A stretch of 64,000 nt of DNA, from positions 93,059,345-93,123,344 of the forward strand of contig CP136061.1 in NCBI GenBank assembly GCA_032622095.1. The letters run 5' to 3'. Positions 35,440 through 47,280 of this stretch are shown here, piece by piece (position 1 is the stretch's first letter; each line of letters begins with the position of its first letter). The notes beneath the pieces are model-generated. The model made no database searches, was not told the origin of the DNA, and saw only the letters and a list, made by a program, of their open reading frames with translations. Source of the DNA: Siphonodentalium dalli (Eukaryota; Mollusca; Scaphopoda; Gadilida; Siphonodentaliidae). A program made the translations under genes and the position numbers.

Positions 35440-37611
35440 AGTCACTATCAGGTGGTATTGCACTACCATGCATCATCAAAATATGCTGTCCGAAAACAAA
35501 AGAAGACACCGAGCTGTCCGTGCCCTCTTAGCCAATATCGGATTTTTATGGGGTTAATAATACCGGCCGGAGTCGAGTGAGCGAGTAACATTTTCTAGGT
35601 TGACCTCGTGGGGTATGTCGCTACGTTATAACGTCGAGATATAGTGTCCACTGGCCCAGGGGGCCGCCCGGGCGGTCCCAATGTTCTTTTTGTTTATATA
35701 CCATTTTATCGGATTTTGAGGGGTTAATAACACCGACCGGAGTCGAGCGAGCGAGCGAGTACCATATTCTATGTTGACCTCGTGGGGTATGTCGCTACGT
35801 TATAACGTCGAGATATAGTGTCCACGAGCCCATGGGGCCGCCCGGGCGGTCCCAATGTTCTTTTTGATTATATACCATTTTATCGGATTTTGAGGAGTTA
35901 AAAACACCGGCCGGAGTCGAGCGAGCGAGTACCATTTTCTATGTTGACCTCGTGGGGTATGTCGCTACGTTATAACGTCGAGATATTGTGTCCACGGGCC
36001 CACGAGGCCTCCCGGGCGGTCCCGGGCGGTATCAGTGTTCTTTTTGTTTATATACCATTTTAAAGGATTTTGAGGGGTTAATAACACCGGCCGCAGTCGA
36101 GCGAGCGAGTACCATTTTCTATGTTGACCTCGTGGGGTATGTCGCTACGTTATAACGTCGAGATATAGTGTCCAAGGGCCCATGGGGCCTCCCGAGCGGT
36201 CCCAATGTTCTTTTTGTTTATATACCATTTTATCGGATTTTGAGGGGTCAATAACACCGGCCGAAGTTGAGCGAGCGAGTAACATTTTCTAGTTTAACCT
36301 CGTGGGTATGTCGCTATGTTATATCGTCGAGATATAGTGTCCTCGGGCCCGCGGGGCCGCCCGGGCGGTCCCAGTGTTCATTTTGTTTATATACCATTGT
36401 ATCGGATCTTGAGGGGTTAATAACACCGGCCGGAGTAGAGCGAGCGAGTAACATTTTCTAGGTTGACCTCGTGGGGTATGTCGCTACGTTATAACGTCGA
36501 GATATAGTGTTCACGGGTCCATGGGGCCTCCCGGGCGGTCCTGAGCGGTCTCAGTGTTCTTTTTGTTTATATACCATTTTATCGGATTTTGAGGGGTTAA
36601 TAACACCGGCCGGAATCGAGCGAGCGAGTACCATTTTCTAAGTTGACCTCGTGTGGTATGTCGCTACGTTATAACGTCGAGATATAGTGTACAAGTGCCC
36701 ATGGGGCCCCCCGAGCGGTCCCAATGTTCTTTTTGTTTATATACCATTTTATCGGATTTTGAGGGGTCAATAACACCGGCCGAAGTCGAGCGAGCGAGTA
36801 ACATTTTCTAGGTTAACCTCGTGGGGTATGTCGCTATGTTATAATGTCGAGATCTCGGGCCCGTGGGGCCGCCCGGGCGGTCCCAGTGTTCATTTTGTTT
36901 ATATACCATTTTATCGGATCTTGAGGGGTTAATAACACCGGCCGGAATCGAGCGAGCGAGTAACATTTTCTAGGTTGACCTCGTGGGGTATGTCGCTACG
37001 TTATAACGTCGAGATATAGTGTCCACGGGCCCAGGAGTCCTCCCGGGCGGTCCCGGGTGGTCTCAATGTACTTTTTGTTTATATACCATTTTATCGGATT
37101 TTGAGGGGTTAATAACACCGGCCGGAGTCGAGCGAGCGAGTAACATTTGTTAGGTTGACCTCGTGGGGTATGTCGCTATGTTATAACTTCGAGATATTGT
37201 GTCCACGCGCCCATGGGGCCACCCGGGCGATCCCGGGCGGTCCCAAGGTTCTTTTTGTTTATACACTATTTTACCGGAATTTGAGGGGTTAATAACATCG
37301 GCCGTGGACGCCCCAACGAGTCAATATATGGAATTAACACTCATGTGTATTGCACTACCGAGAATCACCAAATTAATCTGTCTGAAAACACACGAAGACA
37401 CCGGTAATCACACAGGCTTTTAGCCAATATCGGCATTTGTGGGGTTAATATGACCGGCCAGAGACGAGCGAGCGAGTAAATTTTTCTATGTTGCCCTCAG
37501 GTGGCATGTCGCTACGTTATAACGTCGAGATATTGTGTCCACGGGCACGTGGGGCCACCCGGGCGGTCCAGGGCGGTCCCGGGCGCTCCCGGGCGGTAAT
37601 TAGTCACACCC
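35440..37611 (-). repeat. Right arm array of the Foldback-like element
   Basis: About ten units of ~170 bp in reverse orientation to the left arm. GC-rich cores (CCGCCCGGGCGGTCCC) recur at about 35663, 35838, 36010, 36190, 36357, 36530, 36705, 36868, 37045 and 37218, each followed by TTCTTTTTGTTTATATACCA. A ~150-bp unit-free segment (GACGCGTCAGCGAGTCAATA, near 35415) occurs on the inner side and again on the outer side (~37305), matching the outer part of the left arm. Confidence 0.9.
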
Positions 37612-37704
37612 CTACATTTTGATGTTCTTTCTGTTTGTGGCGGCTTTTGACGGGTGAAAATATTTTCACAGGATACCCACCGCCAAGGCCAACCGTACCT
37701 TTAA

Positions 37705-38404
37705 ACCATAATATTGGGTCTCTTGTATCACGAACATGTCTATATATACGTTTGGACTATGTCCGCGATAAAACTTTGTTATCGATATAGATACGTGTCC
37801 CGCCAATTAGGTATCTATATACCACACAATTAGTGACATATACAACGGAGATGACTATATACAGGTTTGGTATAATCGGCAACAAAAAATAGTTTTTCAT
37901 AATTTGGCGCCGCTCTCCCAGCCCCAATCCCTGACTCCGTCGGCACCAGTAGGTATTTATAAACCAAATTGATTTCCCATATCATGGAGATAACTATAAA
38001 TCAGTTTGGCGGAAGTAGGCTACACAGATATTTCCATCGAATTTGGTTTCTCTCCCCTTCTCCACCCGTTACTCCGACATCGTCATTTTATGAAATTTTA
38101 ACCTGCACCATTGTCTTCCTCGTAAACCGTTGGCCATTTTGTTACCCTTTTTGGGGTCATATAGATGATCCCCGTTAATGTTTACATACAACAGGCAGAC
38201 ATAGAGGCAGACATTCGCAAATATATATATAAGATATAATGTCAAGTACATTATTTTATACGATCCGACAGAAAATCGTCTTCATAGGCCTCAATATACG
38301 CAAATAATGCCAAGTTGTCAGCTTTCCCACAAAAACTTTCCTGATAACGGTAATTTGTTAGTACAACGAATTGTCATTTGCTTCAGTAACTCATCGCAAG
38401 ATAT
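37705..38404. other. Unassigned, with a diverged ~140-bp duplication
   Basis: AGGTATCTATATACCACACA (37808) and AGGTATTTATAAACCAAATT (37951) open two related segments. Each continues to a GGAGATRACTATA and GTTTGG landmark. No gene is visible. Confidence 0.45.
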
Positions 38405-38935
38405 ACACACTGCCAAAAATATTTTCTCAATTCAGGAAAAAAAAAATCTTGAAATAAGATATTATCTTGGGAGAATAGCTAGAAAAATAAGAAAAACATA
38501 TTTTCTAGGTCAAGAAATGAAAGGGTGGGAAAATTTCTTGTCTGAGAAAATTTCTTTAAGAAAACACAGTAATCTTAGTAAGAAAATCCTAGTAAAAAAA
38601 TCTTAGTCTAGATTTTTTTTCTTAATGTAGGAAAGATTGTTTTTCTCACATAAGTTTATTTTTCTTGAAATAAGATAAGTTTAAGATACTGCGATTATCT
38701 TGGGAGAATAGCTAGAAATTTAAGAAAGCTATACAATTAATCTAGAACAAGAAATTATATTTTCTATAGTTAGAAATATCGTCAAGATATTTTTTCTAGA
38801 ATGAGATTTTCTCAAGCAGGAAAATAAATCTAAGTAAGGAAAACAAGTTTTCTTAACTAGGAATATTTTCCCCAATTAGGAAAGATATATTAGAAAACAA
38901 TTCTTAATTAAGAAAAACATTTAATTTTAAATTAA
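38405..38935. mobile_element. AAGAAA-rich inverted-repeat element, CACTA-like end
   Basis: Begins CACTGCCAAAAATATTTTCT and consists of alternating AAGAAAA and TTTTCTT/CTTGAAATAAGAT blocks that can fold back on themselves. A related segment at 52975-53281 ends TTTTTGGCAGTG, the reverse complement of this start. Elements with CACTG-type ends and this composition are known in animals as CACTA/EnSpm MITEs. The right end of this copy is not clear. Confidence 0.5.
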
Positions 38936-39043
38936 TATATAATTTCAATTGTGTTTTAAAATATACAATTGACATTTATTCTGAATATAAAAACTTCTTT
39001 GTAAATATCATTGTTAAATGTATAATAGAGACAATAAGGGGGC

Positions 39044-39548
39044 TTAAAGGCACGGGAGGCCTTAGTTGTCGAAAATATTCATATTTGTTTTAATCACCGT
39101 AAACAGAAAAACATTAAAACGCATACAGTTTTGTTCATATATACCATGACCATCGCGTAAACAGCATGCTATCATAAAGACCTACTATATTTTACCTAAG
39201 CAGGAGCCTGATTGTGTTACAGAAGGCAGCACAGTGTTACTGGCTAATCACACACAAATGATATAAATGCTCTTTATTCGTTCCATATCAAAATTCAGCA
39301 ACAATGAACGCTCTTTATGTTTACCATCATAATATAAACAAACACCAGGAAAGTACCTTTTTATGCTTTTGTTTACATAAGAATGGTCAAACATATGACA
39401 ATAACATACTGTTTATGCGATATTTCTTATTTGTATACGGACAAAGTCTGTCTACATTTTAATATTCTTTCTGTTTGTGGCGGTTTTTGACCGGTGGAAA
39501 TATTTTCACAGCATATATACCCACCGCCAAGGCCTCCCGTACCTTTAA
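39044..39548 (+). mobile_element. TTAA element family 3, copy 2, complete
   Basis: TTAAAGGCACGGGAGGCCTT to AAGGCCTCCCGTACCTTTAA: the ~20-bp ends are inverted copies with one mismatch and both include TTAA. Length is 505 bp. It contains ACGCTCTTTA at 39308 (and ATGCTCTTTA at 39268) and TTTTGTTTACATAAGAATGG. It is the uninterrupted relative that demonstrates the 6-kb insertion at 31579. Confidence 0.9.
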
Positions 39549-40217
39549 ACTTTAAATATACAATCAACAATTTCTCGTTACAGTTATGGGTTTCTAAAAT
39601 TGCAAGTGGCCAAACAAGATACTGTGTACATTCGCGAAATGAAACTATACAAAGTACCTGTATCTTGTTCTGCCTCTTAAAATTGTATAAACCTATATAC
39701 GCAACAAAAAATATATTGATTGCTAATAATTACATCCCGACACATGATTTTCAATATATTTATAGAAAGAGTTACCTCAAATCTGTCGGTTGCAAAAAAA
39801 ATATATAACAATTTCTGTTATTTGAGTATCCAGTTCAAACGATTGGAAAAAAAAATCATCACACATGACAAAACAAGCACTGTATGTGCCTTAATAAACA
39901 TCGTAACCCTGTATTTTTAAATGCACATATTCTAGGACGGGTGATGTGTAATAAACACAGAAAGACACTTGTATTAATGGATTTGTTGATACGGCACTTG
40001 TGCCATTGAGGAAAGATAGAACTCTAGGGTGTGCTGTTTATTCCGTCATTGTGCGCTAGCACTCGTGTCATATCAACAAACCCATAAACAAAATTGTGTA
40101 ATTCTGTGTATATACAGCATGGTTTCAATAGCTGTTTCATGAATCATGCAGATTGCAGGTTTACTGTTCAGGTACTAGCCCAAGTCTTTTCGGTATGCAA
40201 CAGCTTGAGATATCGAA
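39549..40217. other. Unassigned AT-rich sequence
   Basis: A 104-codon plus-strand frame overlaps the MITE end and has no domain. Nothing else is supported. Confidence 0.4.
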
Positions 40218-40437
40218 TACAGTAATGCTCCGAGTATAATCGACTCCTTAAACACAGTAGAATTATGGGTAACTTTTCAGGATTTAGTCGGAAATATGGC
40301 TTGTTGCCATTCATCGGAAAGCTCTCTGAGAGCTTTCCGATGAATGGCAACAAGTCATATTTCCGACTAAATCCTGAAAAGTTACCCATAATTCTGCTGT
40401 GGTTAAGGAGTTGATTACTTAGAGCATTACTGCAGTT
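40218..40437. repeat. ~215-bp near-perfect palindrome
   Basis: The centre is AGCTCTCTGAGAGCT at 40320-40334, with a single unpaired base. From 40235 to 40420 the two arms match with only a few differences (for example ATATGGCTTG against ATATGACTTG), and weaker pairing extends to 40218 and 40437. There is effectively no loop. It could be a MITE, a recent inverted duplication or a hairpin RNA source. TIR and target duplication are not evident. Confidence 0.92.
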
Positions 40438-42029
40438 GAAACTGTTTTGGATCGAGTCCTGTCCGGCTACTCTTCTATAACCTCTCAAGATTTTGAAGTG
40501 TTGAATGGGTCACCATGAATCGCTCAATTAAACAATCGCAACGGTGTTGAGTGTTTTGCTTATCGCTCACTATTTACTGCTGTATATAAACAAACGATTG
40601 ACTTGCACAAAGTGTGTTTTGTGGATAATAACGCATTCATATGAACATTATCCTATACTATTAGTATATTCTTGGGAAACTTTTTGTAAATGTTATTTAT
40701 AAATTATAACCTATAACGAAGGCCATCCATTCCTTTAAGTTCCAAAGATATAAGGAGAATCACTGCATTTTAATTGCATACCGCATCCATCGTGGTGCTG
40801 TATTGTGTTCAAGTGACAACCTTACCATGGTGTTGGAAATTACTGCAGTGTAATACCACAGCATTACCTGGGTAACACCACGTTAGAGATGGTCAATTAC
40901 TTTAAGTATATGCAGGTTTGAAATCATCACGCTTGGGAAAGGCTGCCCTCTATGTTCTTATAAAAAAGCGTCACTTTGACCAAATCTGACGAAATACTGG
41001 TAGTGCTACAATCAAGATAACTCAACCCACAATTCTGGGCGTAAAGTCCATTATAGAAGAGTATCGGGATGGGACTCGGTCCAAAACAGCATCAACCCAA
41101 CCGATACCACAAGTTGTGGACAGAGAAAACTTGGTCTAAACAGGTACTAGTGCATGCATGTATTACAAGCATTAAAGGGTACACTAAATCCGGCCATTTA
41201 TGAGACCATCTCCTTGTATACTCGACAGAATATATGCAACAAATGAATGAATTTGGCCCATGGATAAGTGCAACACCTGTGTGCTCTATGAACAATGCAA
41301 ACATGGTATTTATAATGATAATGAATTATTGGCTGGAGTCATAAATTCATTTTCATTATAATTTATACCATGTTGTTTGCATATATTCTGCTGAGAATAA
41401 AAGGAGATGCTCTTAATGCTCAGTGTAAAACACTGCAAATATGGAACTTAAAGAGCTTTTGTCTATCTTCTACTGGAAACAACTGTTAAATTTATTAAGA
41501 CTTTATCAAGTCTTTTCACAGTATATAGTCAACATGTTTAATAGTATAGCACTAGTACTCACTAGTATTTCCAGACTTTTTGTGATAAAAATGCGTATAA
41601 AAGTGCAGAATTCTAAATTGATGCATTAAGTTGCAGAATTTTAAATTGATGCATTAAGTGCATGAGTGGCTTTAGAGTTCTTTGAAGTGCGGTCATGCAA
41701 AATAACATAAAAGTTTGTAAAACAAGATACATGTACATACTATGATTATAGCGGTATGAAGTGTCTGGAGCACATTTGATGGATAAAAGCGAATGTATAC
41801 AGGCCTTAAAATTTTGCAAGAATCAAACTATAGCATTTCTACATCAAATCAGCTGCTTTTAACCAGACTCAAACGAAGAATCATGATTCTGACTCTCATC
41901 ACACTAAAATCCCTACAAAATAATTTACTGGTGTGCAGATATTTCATTGAGTGTTTCAAATCATTTTAAAGGGACCCAAGGCACTCATAGTGAGTAAATA
42001 TGCCAAACATAACATACAACAGTTCGTAA
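40438..42029. other. Unassigned, with an inverted repeat and a small tandem repeat
   Basis: GCAAACATGGTATTTATAAT (41298) pairs with ATTATAATTTATACCATGTT (~41356) around a ~16-nt loop, with weaker outer pairing of CAGAATATATGCAACAA (41222) with GTTTGCATATATTCTG. A 31-bp unit (TGCAGAATTYTAAATTGATG) is repeated at 41604-41662. No gene is supported. Confidence 0.55.
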
Positions 42030-42255
42030 AAACATCACCACTCAGAAAAACATAAATTCCTGATTCCTATATTAATTATTGAAAGTTTTCCAATAACGAA
42101 ATTTCTCCTGTTGGAACCATTGCTATGTAAACAAAACTGTTACAGTGATTTGTCAACAAACATTGCTACTAGTAATCGCGTAGAAGGTTAAACATATTTT
42201 AGTCTATTAAAATATTATTTTCAGAATATTTTTCAATGCTTTGGCCATGCAATGT
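42030..42255 (+). repeat. Dispersed repeat R2, copy 1
   Basis: Landmarks are CCAATAACGAAATT, TATGTAAACAAAACTGTTAC, AGTGATTTGTCAACAAACAT and TTTTCAGAATATTT. Other copies lie at 52530-52900, 60010-60510 and, inverted, 61345-61410. This copy shows the site ATTTGTCAACAAACATTGCT without the SINE found at 60103. Confidence 0.75.
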
Positions 42256-42517
42256 TTAACCCTTTCATGATGGGAGCTGCGCTGGTACAGCATTAAAGAT
42301 CATGTACCAGTGAATTCTTGTATATATGCAAGTCTCACATAGGAAGCATCATATGTATAAGAGAATGCACTGGATTACAAGGTCAAGGTAAATATTGTTT
42401 GGCCATGTATTCTCTTATATATGTGAGGCTCCATTTTGGAGACTCGCAAATATAAGAGAATGCATTGGCGCAGGGTTTTAGCAACATTTCAAGAATCTCC
42501 AGTCATGGAAGGGTTAA
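42256..42517 (+). mobile_element. TTAA MITE family 2, copy 2
   Basis: TTAACCCTTTCATGATGGGA to AGTCATGGAAGGGTTAA, TTAA on both sides. Two decayed hairpins with the TCTTATATATGTGAGGCTCC stem. It is inserted at the end of repeat R2. Confidence 0.85.
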
Positions 42518-42889
42518 GTTTTTATTAAACTTTAGCATCTTATTGGACTTATTCAACATTGGATGGTAATGTCACTGTAACAGTGATGTTTATCAGAATT
42601 GCTAGCATGCAATGACATTCTTTCATATAATTAATTAACTCACAGAATATCGAAAGACCAGATGTGAGTATAATATAAATTTATCACCCCATTTTATGCA
42701 GGGATACAAAAAATAAAGATAACATATGTTATGCTTTAAAGTCAACATGGACAATTAAAGGTAAACAATCTGAATTGATGGTCTCCATACCATCAGATTC
42801 CAAGAACAACATTTCTTAATCGATTAAATACCAAAACATAATGCTAACTACTGTCAACTCTAGTGTAACATTTTCCAAAACATGTTATA
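42518..42889. other. Unassigned AT-rich sequence
   Basis: CACTGTAACAGTG near 42572 is a short palindrome related to repeat R2. Nothing else is visible. Confidence 0.4.
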
Positions 42890-43140
42890 TATCAACATTT
42901 TGTTCATCGCAACTTGGTATCAAGATTAGGTCAGTCGACTCAGTCGGCTCGTTGAATATTTGCTAGGCCGGGAAATATGAAAGGTGGTGAAAAATAACAG
43001 ATTTCAAAAATTTATATTTTGTAACTCAGAACTTTAAAGGGTGTGTTCCTCGACTCGAATCAATTATTTTTACCCCCGAAGCCAAAGAAATAGTAATTGA
43101 GGAGCGTGAACTCGGATTATCTATCTTTAAATGGGCATGT
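42890..43140 (-). repeat. Dispersed repeat R1, copy 3
   Basis: The reverse complement reads GATAGATAATCCGAGTTCAC then GCTCCTCAATTACTATTTCT, TTGGCTTCGGGGGTAA, TTTTTCACCACCTTTC and TCAACGAGCCGACTGAG, in the order seen at 13575-13745. It lacks the GTT microsatellite end. Confidence 0.65.
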
Positions 43141-44717
43141 ATGGTACATGTATAAGCCACTTTAAGCTCCTTGTACAGATTACTTGGTGATGCAGCAGGT
43201 TGACAAAGATAAAGGAACATTAGAATATTTTGATTCTGTTATGGATTTTAAGGCCTATATGTGTACATGAATCTTGATTATATTGACATACTGCAATAAT
43301 ATGTCACTTAAAAGTTCATATCCTTCAGATAAGCTCAGAAACAAGACTTGAGACTGTTCCATGGGTACTGTTGTGCTTTGTGTGGAGATTTGAAACTGGT
43401 ACACCTCCAAATTCTGGTCAATGTACTGTAGTATGAAATATAAAAAAGTTTATGCATACGCTGGATGCCATAGCGCACATTTTCTGAGACTCGATGAAGC
43501 ATACAAGTACATGTCTGTTGTAGAATTGAATTCACTAACTTCACTTGCCAAGATTTCACCACATAAGTCTGATAAAATGTAGAGGTCACTGATCGGTCTC
43601 CATCAAGGAAGGAATGCATACATATATGTGTCATTTTTGCCTTTGATGAACACATTGATCGTCATGTGGTTATAAATTAAAGCCTCCCCTTCGCTGCAGT
43701 GTGCACTAGTTACCAGGTAAGCATGGTACTGGATTCAGTGCATACCGTCCGTAGGTATACATATGGTACATATGTATAGCCAGGAGACTCAGGACTCACT
43801 GTCACACAGCAACAACACACATGTCATGCATGGACGAATACCGATAACATCTACAGTACATGTATACAGTACATGTATACAGTACATGTACACCGAATAA
43901 CATTTGAAATCCTTCCTCATCCAGTCTTGGACAGAATTAATAGTATTGGTATTAAGGGTCACCATGCAGTGTCTGCAAGAAGCACTCTGACAGGAAACAT
44001 GATTCTATGATTGGTTATCAGATAATCATATCAGGCCTTGAATGAAATTTTGATGTCTCAATCCAGTCAAGCAGCTCCTCCTGTCTGAAAAAAAAAGATT
44101 TTAATGCTTGTAATGACATCAGAAAAGAGGAATGACTGATCATATACTGTACATATTATTAAGATACATCATCCAAATTGATCACCCGGGGGCCGAGTTA
44201 TAACAGTAAATTATATCCATTCAAATGCTGCATGATGGTCAGAAACAGCTACAAATACCGGTATCATATACCGGTGTAACAGATATCTCCCCCTGGATAT
44301 ATCCCCCACTCTGGATACCCCCCCCCCATGAATGACTAAAATAAAATTTCACTCAATTGATATATGTTACTTGAACAAACAAAAATTAAATATAAAAAAA
44401 CAAACTTAAATCTCATAAAACATTTCTTTCTGGCCATTTCAGGGTCAAACGATATTAAATGAGTGAATTTTCTTTTAGTCATACATGGGGGGAAAATGCC
44501 CAGGGTGTGCGAGTGAGACATCTGAGGACATTCGCAAATACACTCCCCCGTGGAGGAAGATATCCAGACAGGAGGAGGTGACGTGTTACACCGGTACCTG
44601 CACCAAATACTCCCAAAAACATTCCAGATACATGTATATAGGTACCGGTATGATATCATATTGGTCTTGTAAATATCATATATTTGTAAATGTTTTAAGG
44701 CAATTTAAACAGCTGCT
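43141..44717. other. Unassigned, with a 14-bp triplet repeat
   Basis: ACAGTACATGTAT is repeated three times at about 43852-43892. A C-run lies near 44321. Open frames at 43335-43655 and 44336-44659 (minus) have no recognisable domains. Confidence 0.45.
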
Positions 44718-45275
44718 TGGGGGGGGGGCAGGGGGGGGTGAAACAAAAATTTTGGCACGTATGCCGGGGTGGGTGGGTGGTCAAAGCCACCAACAAGCAA
44801 TTTTTTCCGCAACTAAAACAAAAATTTCCTGCTTGTTTTTTTAGTGTTTTGGCAATGAGTTGGGCTTCAAAACCACTTTGAATGAGAGAAATAATGTAAT
44901 TCTAACTGGTAAACTGACTGCAGGCAGTTATCGTGTTGTATTTTGTTGCAAATTTTGAAATCCAAGATGGCCACTGGCAGCCATGTTTTTTTGGCTGAAT
45001 GACTTCAAAATGACTCATTCCTATTTACATGTCCATGTTAACATCCATGATAAATAGTGTATGCACAGAAATTCATATACAGCTGTTTACAGTGAATTTC
45101 CCCCCGCAAATCTCTGTTTTAGTGTTAAAAGGGGGGTGGGTGTAAAAAAAATGGTCGGAAAAAACTGCCGAAAACGGAAAAAAATTTGGGGGTGGGTGGG
45201 TATAAAAAATGATCGAAAGGGAAAAAATGCCATGTACATGCCTGAAATTTGTTTCCGGGGGGGGGGGCAATGTGG
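44718..45275 (+). repeat. G/C-tract repeat, copy 1
   Basis: Landmarks in order are GGCACGTATGCCGGGGTGGG, CCGCAACTAAAA, CAATGAGTTGGGC, ATCCAAGATGGCCACTGGCA, GCCATGTTTTTTTGGCTGAA, TCCTATTTACATGTC and ACAGAAATTCATATACAGCT. It ends in a GCCTGAAATTTGTTTCC and G-run. The same order recurs in copy 2. G and C homopolymers of 9-11 bases mark both ends. Confidence 0.8.
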
Positions 45276-45542
45276 CACCCCAAATGTCAATACAACATTT
45301 GATTTTATCATCTTTACTTGAATAGGTGAGTTCACAAATACTCTATTTCCATGCATATACTAGTAAACACAATTATACATAATCATTGGGGAATTGAACA
45401 AATTATACTGTATAATATACAAGCATAATTATGTAAACTAGAAGATAGCAGCACAAACTAGTACTTCTGCATGTCAAATATCACACATACCAGTATATAC
45501 CACTTATACTGCGGATTGACTTCTTTAAAAATATTGGCCATC

Positions 45543-46090
45543 ATATCAGGGGGGGATTTCCGGGCACGTATGCCGGGGTGGATGGGTGGTTGAACTTGAT
45601 GGGACCAACAAACATTTTTTTCCGCAACTAAAATTTTATTTTCCTGCAAGTCGTTTGACTGTTTTTGCAATGAGTTTGGCATAAAACTCATTACAATAAG
45701 AGAAATACCGGTATTTATAAAACAGAAATGACAAATTTCATGATGATCAGACAAACAGTATAGCTTGTAGCTCATGCTAATGGATTGAATTTTGAATTCC
45801 AAGATGGCCACCGGCTGGTGACCGGCAGCCATGTTTTTTTGCTGAATGACCCCAAAATGAGTCGTTCCTATTTACATGTCAATGTTAACATCCATGACAA
45901 ATAGTATTCACAGAAATTCATATACAGCTGTTTACAGTGAATCTCCCACACACCCCCCCCCCCGCAAATCTGTTTTATTGTTAAAATGGTGGGGGTGGAT
46001 GTTTGAACGCGGGGGTGGGTGGGTCCCAACAAGGGTCGAACGAAAAAAATCAGCATACATGCCTGAACATATTTTCCGACCCCCTGATCA
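45543..46090 (+). mobile_element. G/C-tract repeat, copy 2, with MITE-like inverted ends
   Basis: Starts TATCAGGGGGGGATTTCCGG then GCACGTATGC; ends GCATACATGCCTGAACATAT then TTTCCGACCCCCTGATCA. The ends are therefore inverted, although diverged. It aligns with copy 1 throughout and carries TTCCAAGATGGCCACCGGCT at its centre. No coding frame is conserved between the two copies. Confidence 0.6.
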
Positions 46091-47280
46091 TATGGCCATT
46101 TTCGTCTATTTTTCCAACTATACTTTCTATAAGCAATGGGAATGCTTGATAGAAAATTTGAAAATAGTATATACAAGTAGGGGGTTAAATGTAGCACACC
46201 ATGAACTTTGAAGTTGCCGAAATTGTTTATGCTGTCAATTTTTAAACTCCACCCATCGCCTGTTGTCAGGCCGCATTGATTGGCATTACACAAACAGGCA
46301 TGGAAATACAAGATAGTGATTCGTCTTATACATGCATATATAAGTTAATTTAACGATATCCGTGTGGTTGTATTAATTTTCAACTTTTGGTGTGATATCT
46401 GTTGGTGTATCATAACTACACGGTACTGTAGTTCCATAACAATGACCGTGGCTAATGAATCTGGCATTTCTGTAATAAGAAGAAAAATATGCTGCATATA
46501 CATGTATGTGATATGGATACATGTATTTTTATAATTTGCAAACATATTTATAAACAAAGTGTAAAGTTCATTCAACCAACAATGTGAGCGTCCTCGGCAA
46601 TTCAGATGACCATGGCCTGACAAAATCATGGATAGTTTGTTGACACGATTACGATGTCATCACATATGGCCCGGGAAATTAATATAATACCGGCCCATCT
46701 GTTTTGGGGGGGGGGGGCGTCCACAGTACACCTTGGAAAATTCCAACTGCACCCCCCCCCCCCTTGAATCAGAATCAGACCAAATACATATTTTGGCATA
46801 ATTCCATTTGCACCCCCCCCCCCCCCTTGAATCAGATGCAGACCAAATACATGTTTTTGCATAATTCCATTTGCACCTCTGGTCTAATATCATATATATT
46901 CATAAACCATGGTTCTATATATTCCCGGTATGAGACCATTCAGATATTTTTACCTGAAAAATTGCATAAAATCTAACATCTAACGGTCTAACTCCAGACA
47001 AATGCACACGGCTACGGACAAGAGACCAGGACACACCGGGCTGTTCATGGTTGTTCGGCCCGGGTGAGAACATTTTGAAAACTATACAAGAAAATCTCGA
47101 ATCCAATAAACTAGACTGGCATCAAATGAAGCGTTCCTATTTTCTTGTAAATTTGGGGAGGGGTGCGTAAGAATTTTTTTGGGATTTACAGCTGGGAGTT
47201 ACCGTTAAAATCTCGAGATTAATGGGGTCTTTACGTGGTGTTATATGATGCCGACAAGTTCATTTAATGTCAAAATTACG
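46091..47280. other. Unassigned, with C-tract tandem repeat at 46700-46880
   Basis: Two to three units of ~64 bp contain AATTCCAWYTGCACC, a run of 12-15 C, TTGAATCAGA and GACCAAATACAT. Long C-runs are prone to sequencing length errors, so unit lengths are uncertain. Confidence 0.6.

Larger units (their letters stand above)
31579..37611. mobile_element. 6.03-kb Foldback-like transposon with tandem-array arms
   Basis: The ends are CGGTGTGACTAATTACCGCC on the left and, reverse complemented, GGGTGTGACTAATTACCGCC on the right. Both are flanked by CTACATTT (31571-31578 and 37612-37619). The solo family-3 copy at 39044-39548 has a single uninterrupted GTCTACATTTTAATATTC, so the insertion and its 8-bp duplication are supported directly. 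Each arm has ~320 bp of unique inverted sequence and then a tandem array of ~170-190-bp units (about 6 units left, about 10 right). The centre (about 32936-35440) includes a 116-bp duplication and a broken minus-strand gene. Arms made of tandem repeats are the defining trait of Foldback and Galileo elements of flies; 8-bp duplications are also known for P and hAT. No transposase is visible. Confidence 0.88.
31168..37704 (+). mobile_element. TTAA element family 3, copy 1, split by a 6-kb insertion
   Basis: Left end TTAAAGGCACGTGAGGCCTT at 31168; right end GGCCAACCGTACCTTTAA at 37704. After removing 31579-37611 and one target duplication, the remainder aligns end to end with the solo copy at 39044-39548. 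The left part carries ACGCTCTTTA twice (31391, 31433) and GTTTACATAACAATGG. It has no open frame and is non-autonomous. Confidence 0.88.

Noticed and set aside
46740-46830. Long C runs as a biological signal on their own
   Set aside because: Homopolymers of this length are error-prone in sequencing; only the ~64-bp tandem unit around them is reported.
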